From contig DAOVEE010000032.1 of assembly GCA_030669135.1 (NCBI GenBank), positions 1 through 12,699 of the forward strand: DNA of 12,699 nucleotides. Reading direction: 5' to 3'. Positions 1 through 5,839 of this stretch are shown piece after piece. Source of the DNA: Candidatus Bathyarchaeota archaeon (GTDB lineage Archaea; Thermoproteota; Bathyarchaeia; TCS64). The notes beneath the pieces are model-generated. The model had not been told where the DNA came from and did not search any database. It was given only the letters and a program-made list of their open reading frames with translations. The translations under genes and the position numbers were made by a program. The stretch's first letter is position 1; every line of letters starts with the position of its first letter.

Positions 1-1345
1 GAATCTCGCCTAGGTCCACCGGCTCAGGAATCTCCGGGTCCTCGATCTTCGGCGGAGCCCAGTTCGTCTCCCGCTCCAGCCGCGGCGGGTTGAACAGCGT
101 CTCCAGCACGATGTTCCCCACCTCGATCCCTTGATAGTTGAGCCTCGCGAGACCCGACTCGTCGTACACGCCGAGGACCGTGGCCTCCACCTGCTCGTCG
201 CCGAAGATCTGCAGCACCTTCTCCAGGTTCCCTGGGGGCACCGCCAGCAGCATCCGCTCCTGGCTCTCGCTGATCCATATCTCCCACGGCGCCGCCCCTT
301 CAGTCTTCAGCGGCACCCTGTCAAGGTACACCTCGACGCCGAGCCCGTAACGGTCCGCGGTCTCGCAGACACCGCAGCTCAGACCCCCGCCGCCGATGTC
401 CGTTATACCGGACCCTAGTTTCAGGTCGCTGATCTGCTTCACCGCCCGCTTGATCTTCTCCTCCTCGATGGGGTTCGCGATCTGCACCGCCGGCCTGCTC
501 ACCTCCTCGCTCTCCTCCGTAAGCTCAGCCGACGCGAAGGTGACTCCGTGGATGCCGTCGAGCCCAGTCCTTCCGCCGGCGAGCACAACGTTGTCACCGG
601 CCTTCACGTCCCTGATGTACTGGTCCTTGGGGAGCACCCCCAGGCAGCCGCAGTACACCACGACGTTCCCCGTGTAGTCCTCGTCGAACACCGTTGCCCC
701 GTTCACCGTAGGGATGCCTATGCTGTTCCCGTAGCTCCCTATGCCGTCCACGACGCCCCTGAACAGGTAGAGCGGGTGCTTCATACCCTCCGGCAGCCTC
801 TCGTAAGGATGGTCCAGGGGCCCGAAGCAGAGCACGTCAGTGTTGGCGATGGGGTCCGCCCAGACGCCCATGACGTCCCTGATGACGCCGCCCAGCCCGG
901 TCGCCGCCCCTCCGAAAGGCTCTATCGCCGACGGGTGGTTGTGGGTCTCCACCTTGATGGCCATCGCCACGTCGTCCGTCAGATCCACGATGCCGGCGTT
1001 GTCCTCGAAGACGCTGAAACACCAGTCAGGCTTCAACTCGTCTATGAGGCTCATGAAGTATGTCCTCAGCAGCCCATCCACCGTGCCCTCGGGCGTGTGG
1101 ATCACCCCCTTAAACGTCTTGTGGCTGCAGTGCTCCGACATGGTCTGGTCAAAGGTCTGGAGCTCGATGTCCGTCGCCCTCCTCTCTCGGAGCACGTAGT
1201 GGTCGGCGACGTACCTGAGCTCCTCCAGCGACAGCCCCAACCCCAGTGCCTCGGCTATACCCCGGAGCTCCTCGTCCGAGGCGTTGAGAAGATCCACTTC
1301 GTGGTGGCTGAAGGCATGCCCTGACTCGGTGACCCTGCTCATCAT
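1..1345 (-). CDS. purL: Phosphoribosylformylglycinamidine synthase subunit PurL, 5' part (runs off left edge)
   Basis: Fourth step of purine synthesis: with PurQ (glutaminase) and PurS it converts FGAR plus ATP to FGAM. The first 448 codons are present, against roughly 700 or more in the small-PurL family, so the 3' part lies outside. Seen directly: a linker-like N-terminus, an EHCSHK motif near residues 71-76, the nucleotide/FGAR-binding stretch VETHNHPSAIEPFGGAATG near 132-150 followed by LGGVIRDVMG, and later GSGITDIGGGGLS. These are hallmark PurL sequences. The start is the first of two adjacent ATGs (1345), which overlaps the purS stop as ATGA, so the pair is translationally coupled; the second ATG at 1342 is also possible. 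purQ is not in the window and may lie beyond the left edge. Confidence 0.96.
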   Translation of the reverse strand, partial: MMSRVTESGHAFSHHEVDLLNASDEELRGIAEALGLGLSLEELRYVADHYVLRERRATDIELQTFDQTMSEHCSHKTFKGVIHTPEGTVDGLLRTYFMSLIDELKPDWCFSVFEDNAGIVDLTDDVAMAIKVETHNHPSAIEPFGGAATGLGGVIRDVMGVWADPIANTDVLCFGPLDHPYERLPEGMKHPLYLFRGVVDGIGSYGNSIGIPTVNGATVFDEDYTGNVVVYCGCLGVLPKDQYIRDVKAGDNVVLAGGRTGLDGIHGVTFASAELTEESEEVSRPAVQIANPIEEEKIKRAVKQISDLKLGSGITDIGGGGLSCGVCETADRYGLGVEVYLDRVPLKTEGAAPWEIWISESQERMLLAVPPGNLEKVLQIFGDEQVEATVLGVYDESGLARLNYQGIEVGNIVLETLFNPPRLERETNWAPPKIEDPEIPEPVDLGEI

Positions 1346-1590
1346 GCCTCACTTAGCTCGTACCTGTAGTCGTCCTTCGTGGGGTTCGTCAACAGCCGCT
1401 TACACATCTCCTCTATAAGCTCATCTGCCGCCGCCCTGTCCTTCGCCTCGAAGGTGACTTGGTACGCCTTGCTCGCCCTAACCTTCTCGACCCCGTAGCC
1501 TAGGCCTCTAAGGGCCTCGGCCGTGGCGTCGCCTTCCGGGTCGCTGTACCCAGACTTTAGAGAAACATAAACAAAGGCCTTGAACTTCAT
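1342..1590 (-). CDS. purS: Phosphoribosylformylglycinamidine synthase subunit PurS
   Basis: Small structural subunit that bridges PurL and PurQ in the FGAM synthase complex of archaea and Gram-positive bacteria. The 82-residue length is normal. The N-terminus (MKFKAFVYVSLKSGYSDPEG) has the usual first strand with a DPEG turn, followed by a helix carrying TAEALRGLGY and a VEKVRASKAYQV strand, and ends with a helix containing EEMCKRLLTNP. The ATG start at 1590 fits family length. It overlaps purL by 4 bp (ATGA). A weak ribosome-site match (GTGAT) lies just upstream of the ATG. The gene is first in its transcription unit and has AT-rich promoter-like sequence about 60-90 bp upstream. Confidence 0.95.
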   Translation of the reverse strand: MKFKAFVYVSLKSGYSDPEGDATAEALRGLGYGVEKVRASKAYQVTFEAKDRAAADELIEEMCKRLLTNPTKDDYRYELSEA

Positions 1591-1652
1591 ACATCATCAC
1601 GGTTAACATGGTTCCTGCTGATGCACACGGTATCAGTGGGCACCGGCACTCG

Positions 1653-1680
1653 CTATTTAATGAAAGTGTAAATATATAAA
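1653..1680 (-). promoter_or_regulatory. Candidate promoter region of purS-purL
   Basis: Two minus-strand TATA-like elements are visible: TTTATATATT at 1671-1680 and CATTAAATAG at 1653-1662. They predict transcription starts near 1650 or 1632 and a leader of about 40-60 nt. Neither has a clear BRE, so which one is used cannot be decided from sequence. The rest of the 1591-1787 gap is AT-rich and holds no recognisable gene. Confidence 0.4.
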
Positions 1681-1787
1681 ACATTAATGCCCAATATTTG
1701 CATCAAATTTATAATTTTCATGGATATTCATGTTGATAGAATAACATCTTTATAAAATAGAAATAGGGGAAGCCGCCGTCGAACGGA

Positions 1788-2086
1788 CTACCCGCTCAAC
1801 ATTATGGCCTCTGCCTTTCCCTCTGGACTGAGCGTGAATTCTCTTAGCTCCTCGAGACTGGGTATCTTCCGCTCGACAACGAAGTCCCCCATCTCAAGTA
1901 TCTCTTCATAGCGTGTGTTGACCTTGATGTAAAGTATCCTGTAATCGGTGGCTTCTTCAGAAGGGTCTTTTAACGCTTCATAATCCTTGCCAGTCACCTT
2001 GGTGAAATGAACGACCTGAGATTTACCGAGGGACTCCAGCAACAGCCCTCGTACTCAGGCGGAGTGATGATAGTGACTTTCTTCAT
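1788..2086 (-). pseudogene. Frameshifted short gene resembling the N-terminus of A/V-type ATPase subunit I
   Basis: An ATG at 2086 opens with MKKVTIITPPEYEG, then this frame goes out of register. The adjacent frame continues without a break as LLLESLGKSQVVHFTKVTG to a TAG at 1788. Joining the frames near 2045 gives about 99 residues. The joined sequence resembles, from memory, the N-terminus of archaeal ATP synthase subunit I (family length about 650-700), so both a one-base deletion and a large 3' truncation are implied. Restoring one C after GAGGGC rejoins the frames exactly. Read without the ATG, the main frame could begin at a TTG (2042) and give 84 residues. The promoter is well formed and downstream DNA is non-coding. 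Alternatives are a sequencing error in a functional short protein, or a decaying duplicate. The family call is moderate; the frame break is certain in this sequence. Confidence 0.55.
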
Positions 2087-2116
2087 CAAAGCGAATCACT
2101 TTAATGCTTCTCTATT

Positions 2117-2132
2117 TGATAAAAAGGTTTCC
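2117..2132 (-). promoter_or_regulatory. BRE/TATA promoter of the frameshifted subunit-I-like gene
   Basis: On the minus strand GGAAACC (BRE-like) is followed directly by TTTTTATCA (TATA box). The predicted transcription start is near 2096, about 10 nt before the ATG at 2086. This is one of the clearest archaeal promoters in the window, which is odd for a gene whose reading frame is broken. Confidence 0.6.
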
Positions 2133-2155
2133 GGGAACCAATTATTCTGATGTAT

Positions 2156-2170
2156 ACCAGCGAAACTGGT
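2156..2170 (-). terminator. Small hairpin after the CBS gene
   Basis: ACCAG and CTGGT form a perfect 5-bp stem around the loop CGAAA, 20 bp downstream of the CBS-gene stop in the direction of transcription. No T-tract follows closely, so a terminator role is only a guess; it could also be chance. Confidence 0.25.
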
Positions 2171-2189
2171 TCGGATAAACGAGATTAAG

Positions 2190-2612
2190 CTATTTTCTCC
2201 TAAGTAGTGTGCTGAACTGGGTCAGCGACGAGATCGTGACGGCGTTGATCATGTCGCACTCGGAGACTATGCCCACAAGCTTCACACCATCATTCACGAG
2301 GAGACGGCGGACCTTCCTGTGCCTCAGCTCCCTCATCGCATCGAGGAGGGGCGTGTTTTTGTTTATGGAGATTAGGGGACTCGACATGATGTCGCCTATC
2401 CTGCACTCCCGCGGGTCCCTGCAGTTAACTATTACCCTGCTTAGAAGATCGCTCTTAGTCACTATTCCGACGGGGTTTCCCTTCTCCGTGACCACGATGC
2501 TCCCGATGCCCTTCTCGAGCATTTTCTCGGCCGCCTCCTTCACTGACACTGAGCCTTCTATGGTGACTAGCTCATTCATTATGTCCGAGACGACTGAAGG
2601 GAACTTCTCCAA
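2190..2612 (-). CDS. CBS-pair (two CBS domains) protein
   Basis: A 140-residue protein made almost entirely of two CBS domains, about residues 8-65 and 72-132. Seen directly: VSDIMNELVTIEGSVSVKEAAEKM with GIGSIVVTEKGNPVGIVTKSDLLSRV, then IGDIMSSPLISINKNTPLLDAM with KVRRLLVNDGVKLVGIVSECDMI. The two GIV(T/S)-x-x-D loops are typical nucleotide-binding positions of a Bateman module. Such stand-alone pairs usually sense AMP/ATP or S-adenosyl ligands and act through partners; the ligand here is unknown. The only in-frame start is a TTG at 2612, because a TGA lies three codons upstream; AGGTGAGCAGG just before it gives a good ribosome site. The gene starts 6 bp after the stop of the RAM-domain gene, so the two are surely cotranscribed and probably act together. 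Confidence 0.9.
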   Translation of the reverse strand: MEKFPSVVSDIMNELVTIEGSVSVKEAAEKMLEKGIGSIVVTEKGNPVGIVTKSDLLSRVIVNCRDPRECRIGDIMSSPLISINKNTPLLDAMRELRHRKVRRLLVNDGVKLVGIVSECDMINAVTISSLTQFSTLLRRK

Positions 2613-2618
2613 CCCTGC

Positions 2619-2867
2619 TCACCTACCCTTCTTCGGGAAGTCAGCGTGGATGAGCGTCGTCGTGGACTCCACGCCTTCTATGGTCCTCAGCTTGTGGAAC
2701 ACGAAATCGTCCAGTTTCTCCAGGCTGTCAACGTTGACCTTGACGATGATATCGTACTCGCCGTAGGTCGTGATTACTTCCTCGACCTCGGGGAGTTCCT
2801 TTACCTTGTAGTAGACCTGAGTATCCTTCGCCGGCTGAACCCTCGCTAGAGTATAGCTTACTACCAA
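2619..2867 (-). CDS. Stand-alone Lrp/AsnC ligand-binding (RAM) domain protein
   Basis: Eighty-two residues with the αβ-ferredoxin-like RAM/AsnC_trans_reg pattern and no helix-turn-helix: a first strand VVSYTLARVQ, helix YYKVKELPEVEEV, then TTYGEYDIIVKVNVDSLEKLDDFV (the G-x-YD signature at the ligand site), and VESTTTLIHADF as the final strand. In the family such domains form dimers or octamers, bind amino acids, and may mix with full-length Lrp proteins. The start is TTG at 2867, forced by a TAA five codons upstream, with AGGTAGGAT as ribosome site. It precedes the CBS gene by 6 bp. A full-length Lrp is encoded about 650 bp away, which makes a joint assembly possible but unproven. Confidence 0.9.
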   Translation of the reverse strand: MVVSYTLARVQPAKDTQVYYKVKELPEVEEVITTYGEYDIIVKVNVDSLEKLDDFVFHKLRTIEGVESTTTLIHADFPKKGR

Positions 2868-2898
2868 CTTGATCCTACCTTAGTGATTCATAAAAACA

Positions 2899-2918
2899 TA
2901 GATAAAAGAAAATTTAGG
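2899..2918 (-). promoter_or_regulatory. Possible internal promoter for the RAM-CBS pair
   Basis: The 52-bp gap after the small unknown gene is AT-rich and holds TAAATTTTC (2910-2918) and TTTTATCTATG-like sequence (about 2896-2906) on the minus strand. Either could place a start shortly before the TTG at 2867. Read-through from the upstream gene is equally possible. Confidence 0.3.
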
Positions 2919-2919
2919 T

Positions 2920-3189
2920 TTATGGGTTCTTCACGGCTACAGTGAGCTCCTGGAGACCCAAATCGTCCATGACTTTGACGACGGCCGTGGAGTCCACCTG
3001 GACCGCTGCCTTTACCAGCGTCTCTATGCCCGTCGGAGAGGCGAGCATGTCCTGCCTCCACAGGTAGATGATCTTCTTGGTCATCTCGGCTGACACGGCG
3101 TCCCTGTCCTCGGAGTCGAGGATTATGGACACCAGCTTGTCTGTCAGGGTCTTGTACAGAGACACCGGCACTTTTTTTATGGCTTCCAT
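2920..3189 (-). CDS. Small conserved-looking protein of unknown function
   Basis: I do not recognise a family. With the ATG at 3189 it has 89 residues, soluble and mixed helix/strand in character: MEAIKKVPVSLYKTLTDKL, an acidic stretch DSEDRDAVSAEM, the aromatic segment KKIIYLWRQDMLASPTGIETL, and a C-terminal VVKVMDDLGLQELTVAVKN. The helical repeats suggest a small all-alpha or regulatory fold; there is no signal peptide or Cys motif. An in-frame ATG at 3231 would add 14 residues, but that stretch is as AT-rich as the intergenic DNA, holds a palindrome, and lies around the predicted transcription start. The gene has the same strand as the RAM-CBS pair, 52 bp upstream of it, so a three-gene unit is plausible. 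Confidence 0.65.
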   Translation of the reverse strand: MEAIKKVPVSLYKTLTDKLVSIILDSEDRDAVSAEMTKKIIYLWRQDMLASPTGIETLVKAAVQVDSTAVVKVMDDLGLQELTVAVKNP

Positions 3190-3201
3190 CTTTTCCACGA
3201 T

Positions 3202-3216
3202 AGTATTTACAATACT
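3202..3216. promoter_or_regulatory. Perfect 15-bp palindrome (operator-like) in the leader of the small unknown gene
   Basis: AGTATT-TAC-AATACT is a perfect 6-bp inverted repeat with a 3-bp centre. It sits between the predicted transcription start (near 3222) and the ATG at 3189, where a bound protein would block transcription. GTAT/ATAC symmetry is common in archaeal Lrp and wHTH operators, but the regulator is not known. Confidence 0.45.
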
Positions 3217-3241
3217 TATAGAATATATCATATTTCATTAA

Positions 3242-3259
3242 GAAAATTATAGAATAAAT
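3242..3259 (-). promoter_or_regulatory. TATA region of the small unknown gene
   Basis: On the minus strand TTTATTCTATAATTTT offers two overlapping TATA boxes. One (3242-3252) predicts a start near 3222 and a 33-nt leader to ATG 3189; the other (3253-3259) would give a leaderless start at ATG 3231. This leaves the protein's start not fully settled. Confidence 0.4.
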
Positions 3260-3306
3260 CAGATAAATTATGGATTCCTCAGAATTAATTCATTATGTCT
3301 ATACTT

Positions 3307-3316
3307 TCTTTAAAGA
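3307..3316. promoter_or_regulatory. Perfect 10-bp palindrome TCTTTAAAGA
   Basis: TCTTTAAAGA is self-complementary and overlaps an inverted copy of the octamer TAAAGAAA (TTTCTTTA at 3305-3312). That octamer recurs three times before the Lrp gene, so this may be a dimer site for the same protein. The 3190-3513 gap (about 320 bp) otherwise contains only AT-rich DNA with no supported gene. Confidence 0.4.
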
Positions 3317-3422
3317 TATTTTTAGATGTTTATCTATTTATATTAATATTGAATAAATACTGGATTAGTTTTAACATAGATTTGTATATTTGGAAACACC
3401 TCGAAAATGTCTTTAATTCCTG

Positions 3423-3472
3423 TAAAGAAACACGTAATTAGATTAAAGAAAACCATAATACCATTAAAGAAA
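3423..3472 (+). repeat. Three TAAAGAAA octamers at exact 21-bp spacing upstream of the Lrp gene
   Basis: TAAAGAAA begins at 3423, 3444 and 3465. The second and third copies extend to ATTAAAGAAA; in all three a C-containing trinucleotide follows. Spacing of exactly 21 bp equals two helical turns, so all copies face the same side of DNA. The third copy overlaps the BRE of the Lrp promoter. This arrangement fits cooperative binding of an oligomeric regulator such as the Lrp protein itself (autoregulation), which is inference. Confidence 0.5.
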
Positions 3473-3485
3473 CCTAAAAATATTT
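3466..3485 (+). promoter_or_regulatory. BRE/TATA promoter of the Lrp-family gene
   Basis: AAAGAAACC (BRE-like) is followed by TAAAAATATTT (TATA), predicting a transcription start near 3505 and a leader of about 9 nt before ATG 3514. The BRE lies inside the last of the 21-bp-spaced octamers. Confidence 0.55.
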
Positions 3486-3513
3486 CAACTAGTAGACCCA
3501 TTAGAATGGTGCC

Positions 3514-3960
3514 ATGTCTCTGGACATTCTCGATATGAAGATCATACAGTGCCTCACAGACGACGGACGATGCACGTACAAGAAGATGTCGGAGGAGGCG
3601 GGAGTGAGCGAGGCTACCGTCAAGAACAGGATCGACAATCTCAAGGAAGAGGGCATAATAACGAAGTTCACGGTTATACTGGACTACCACAAGCTGGGCA
3701 GAGCCATCAAGGCTTTCATCGGCCTCAAGGTCCAGCCTGCGAAACTCTCATCAATCGTTAATGACATAAAGAAGAACCCCGACGTCCACGTCCTCTACCG
3801 CACCAGCGGCGACGTCGACCTTCTCATCGAGGTCATATTCGAGCAGAGGGAGGACCTCAACGCCTTTCTGGAGAATGAGATAGCCCTCGATGGGATAATC
3901 GGGACGGTGGTAACTATCGTGATCGGGCCCTATAAGAGGTGCCCATGGACGGGGCTCTAG
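3514..3960 (+). CDS. Lrp/AsnC family transcriptional regulator
   Basis: A 148-residue protein of typical family length. The N-terminal winged HTH covers about residues 3-60: MSLDILDMKIIQCLTDDGR, then the recognition region MSEEAGVSEATVKNRIDNLKEEGIITKF. The RAM ligand domain follows (about 66-140), with AIKAFIGLKVQ, the hallmark RTSGDVDLLIEV loop at the ligand pocket and DGIIGTVVTIVIG as the last strand. It acts as a DNA-binding oligomer, often controlling amino-acid or nitrogen metabolism; effector and targets are unknown. The gene has its own promoter, preceded by three octamers at 21-bp spacing. Its TAG stop shares CTAG with the convergent RHH gene. Confidence 0.95.
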   Translation: MSLDILDMKIIQCLTDDGRCTYKKMSEEAGVSEATVKNRIDNLKEEGIITKFTVILDYHKLGRAIKAFIGLKVQPAKLSSIVNDIKKNPDVHVLYRTSGDVDLLIEVIFEQREDLNAFLENEIALDGIIGTVVTIVIGPYKRCPWTGL

Positions 3961-4493
3961 AGCCACGCGTCCTCCCTAGGCTTAGCCACCCTGAACACGA
4001 TCAGGTCCTTTATGTTGGTGTGGTGCTCCTCCAGAGTCACCTTGAACATGGTCTCGAGGTAGCCCTTGAGGTACTGGGGCGGCACCGCCGTGTTCTCGAT
4101 CTTTATCTCGTCCTCGACCTTCTCGAAGTTTCCCCAGCCCAGGTTCTGGAGCTCGTTGAGCACAAGCGGCCAGTTGGCCTTCTTCGTCAGGTTGATGTCT
4201 CTGTACTCGGGCTTCAGCACCTTCCGCTTGAGGGCCGTCATGCTCCCTACCCTGTAGATCTCATACTCGGTGAGGCTCTCGAATATGTCGAGGAGCATGC
4301 CCCTGTCCATTACGATGACTCGGTTCTCGCCGATGCGGTAGATGTCTGGGAGCCAGTCGTGCATGCTGAGCCTCCTGAAGAGGAGCAGCGCCTTGTGGAT
4401 GGCCTGGCTCTTGTTCTTGATGTAGCGTGTACGCTCAAGGAACTCGAGGTAGTTGTACAGGTCATCGTCTACCTCGACCGTTACCTCCTTCAC
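3957..4493 (-). CDS. Ribbon-helix-helix domain protein with a C-terminal sensor-like domain
   Basis: 178 residues. Residues 1-45 (MKEVTVEVDDDLYNYLEFLE, then IKNKSQAIHKALLLF) have the β-strand plus two helices of an RHH/CopG-type DNA-binding domain. The remainder is unassigned; the segment GWGNFEKVEDEIKIENTAVP followed by QYLKGYLETMF is loosely reminiscent of V4R-type ligand domains, but it lacks their cysteines, so this is weak. The start is GTG at 4493, overlapping the stop of the membrane-protein gene as GTGA with CGGTGAAGGAGG around it, indicating coupling. A transcription factor coupled to a membrane protein suggests a signalling or stress unit, but nothing identifies the signal. Its TAG stop overlaps that of the Lrp gene on the CTAG at 3957-3960. 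Confidence 0.75.
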   Translation of the reverse strand: MKEVTVEVDDDLYNYLEFLERTRYIKNKSQAIHKALLLFRRLSMHDWLPDIYRIGENRVIVMDRGMLLDIFESLTEYEIYRVGSMTALKRKVLKPEYRDINLTKKANWPLVLNELQNLGWGNFEKVEDEIKIENTAVPPQYLKGYLETMFKVTLEEHHTNIKDLIVFRVAKPREDAWL

Positions 4494-4780
4494 CGGCTCT
4501 CCTCCTCTTCACCCAGATCCTCTTTTGACTCCCTAAGGGCATGAGTCTTTCCCTCCCTCGCCATGCTGTCCATCTTCTTGATGAAGAAGTAGATGGTGAG
4601 CCCGTACTGGATCATGAGGAAGAAGATGACGCCTATGGCGATGTACATGTTGCTAGGCTTCCTGTACCAGATGAGCCCTGCGGCTATCGTCATGCCGAGG
4701 TAGGGCGTGGCCAGCAGCGCATAGATGAACCTGCGGTTCGCGTCCAGTATCTCCGCGATGCTGGGCTTCTCCTCGGCCAA
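4490..4780 (-). CDS. Small two-helix membrane protein of unknown function
   Basis: 96 residues with no recognised family. Two hydrophobic segments are clear: about residues 19-38 (YALLATPYLGMTIAAGLIWY) and 46-67 (YIAIGVIFFLMIQYGLTIYF), joined by a short RKPSN loop. Both termini are charged: MAEEKPSIAEILDANRR at the front and a Glu-rich tail ending EDLGEEEESR. A hairpin with both ends cytoplasmic is likely. The start is a TTG at 4780; no ATG or GTG exists upstream in frame before the AT-rich promoter. It is the first gene of a two-gene unit with the RHH protein (GTGA overlap), so it may be its target or its membrane partner. Confidence 0.7.
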   Translation of the reverse strand: MAEEKPSIAEILDANRRFIYALLATPYLGMTIAAGLIWYRKPSNMYIAIGVIFFLMIQYGLTIYFFIKKMDSMAREGKTHALRESKEDLGEEEESR

Positions 4781-4805
4781 AACTATCTTATCTAGAATGA
4801 ATAAG

Positions 4806-4822
4806 TAAGAAAAAAGGTTTAT
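4806..4822 (-). promoter_or_regulatory. Promoter of the membrane protein-RHH unit
   Basis: On the minus strand CATAAACC (BRE-like) precedes TTTTTTCTTAC (a T-rich TATA). The predicted start is near 4789, giving a leader of only about 9 nt before the TTG at 4780. Confidence 0.4.
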
Positions 4823-4866
4823 GATCTTCTATTGAGTCATGCCGCTCCGGCGAAGCTATGTGGCGG

Positions 4867-5814
4867 TTAGTCTATTATTTGGTGTATCTCCTTCTCCGGC
4901 GTGTCTAGTAGAGACTTCAGCGTGGACTCGAGACCCCTGAGCCTGTTACGTAGGGTGACCTCTGTGGTGCCCGCCGCCTCCGCGACGTCCTTCTGGATTC
5001 TCTTGTCGTTGTTGTCGATGCACGCCATGTACAGCGCCGCCGCGGCGATTCCCCTCGGGTCCTTCCCGGTGAGCCCCTGCCTCTCCTTGGCTCTCCTGAG
5101 TATATCTACGGCGTACTGTTCGGTGTCCCTCCTCAGGTTGAGCTTCGACGCGATGCTCGGTATGAACTTCAGGGGGTCGTCCACAGTCATCTTCAGCTTC
5201 ATCTCCCTGATGAGGAGCCTGTAGGTGCGCGCCACCTCGCTGTGCTCTCGGGTAGACGCCTTCGTTATCTCCTTTAGGGGTCTAGGTATCCTTGACTGTC
5301 TGCACGCCGCGTATATAGACGCCGCGACGAAGGCGTCGATGCTTCGGCCCCTGATGAGATCCATCTTGAGGGCTCTGCGGTAGATGAGGGCAGCCTGCTC
5401 CTTGATGCTCTGAGGCAGGTGTAGGGCCGCAGCCACACGGTCAAGCTCCGCCATGGCTATGCTCAGGTTTCGCTTCCACGTCTCGTCGAACTTGCTGCGG
5501 TTATCGTACTTGCGGAGCCGGTCCATCTTGATGCGGGTCTCGTCCTTGATCCTGTTCCCCTGGGCGTCCCTGTACCCGTTGAAGACCGTGGACAATCCTT
5601 TGTCGTAGAGGGTGTAGCTCATGCCGAGCCCTGTGCGTGTCCTGCTCTGTTTCTCGTCGGCCGTGAATGCCCTCCACTCTGGTCCCCTGTCTATTAGCTC
5701 CTCTTCCACCACCAAGCCGCAGCTAGCGCAGACCATCTCACCGTTCTCCGGGTCGCTTATGAGGTGGGTGCTCCCGCATCTGGGACACTTGTTATGAACT
5801 GTTTCCTCTTTCAC
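4867..5814 (-). CDS. tfb: Transcription initiation factor TFB
   Basis: General archaeal transcription factor that binds the TBP-TATA complex and BRE and recruits RNA polymerase. 315 residues, normal length. The N-terminal zinc ribbon has CPRCG (Cys10, Cys13) and CASCG (Cys29, Cys32); the B-reader/linker follows with RGPEWRAF and the TRTGLGMSYTLYDKGLST stretch. Two cyclin repeats occupy about residues 110-205 and 210-310, including SIDAFVAASIYAACRQ and PRGIAAAALYMACI, the paired signature helices, and an HTH-like AGTTEVTLRNRLRGL. The start is GTG at 5814 with GAGGGA upstream, forced by a TAG three codons earlier. It is divergent from the PadR-like gene. Archaea often carry several TFBs; whether this is the main one cannot be told here. 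Confidence 0.97.
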   Translation of the reverse strand: MKEETVHNKCPRCGSTHLISDPENGEMVCASCGLVVEEELIDRGPEWRAFTADEKQSRTRTGLGMSYTLYDKGLSTVFNGYRDAQGNRIKDETRIKMDRLRKYDNRSKFDETWKRNLSIAMAELDRVAAALHLPQSIKEQAALIYRRALKMDLIRGRSIDAFVAASIYAACRQSRIPRPLKEITKASTREHSEVARTYRLLIREMKLKMTVDDPLKFIPSIASKLNLRRDTEQYAVDILRRAKERQGLTGKDPRGIAAAALYMACIDNNDKRIQKDVAEAAGTTEVTLRNRLRGLESTLKSLLDTPEKEIHQIID

Positions 5815-5839
5815 TCTACTCTATCCCTCATAATTTAAA

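Noticed and set aside
548..1324. 258-residue open frame on the plus strand opposite purL
   Set aside because: It mirrors purL exactly, has a His/Val/Pro-rich composition typical of antisense frames in GC-rich DNA, and shows no domain pattern.
1702..1737. Inverted ATCAA/TTGAT pair and near-palindrome CATGGATATTCATG in the purS upstream gap
   Set aside because: Short arms and an imperfect centre in AT-rich DNA; well within what chance produces.
2040..2050. Programmed frameshift in the subunit-I-like gene
   Set aside because: No slippery heptamer or downstream structure is visible; a one-base deletion explains the break more simply.
3190..3231. N-terminal extension of the small unknown protein to ATG 3231
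   Set aside because: The stretch is AT-rich like the intergenic DNA and contains a perfect palindrome; kept only as an alternative.
3407..3538. 43-residue basic open frame upstream of and overlapping the Lrp gene
   Set aside because: It is translated through AT-rich promoter DNA and the phased octamers; its Lys-rich composition comes from the repeats, and it has no ribosome site.
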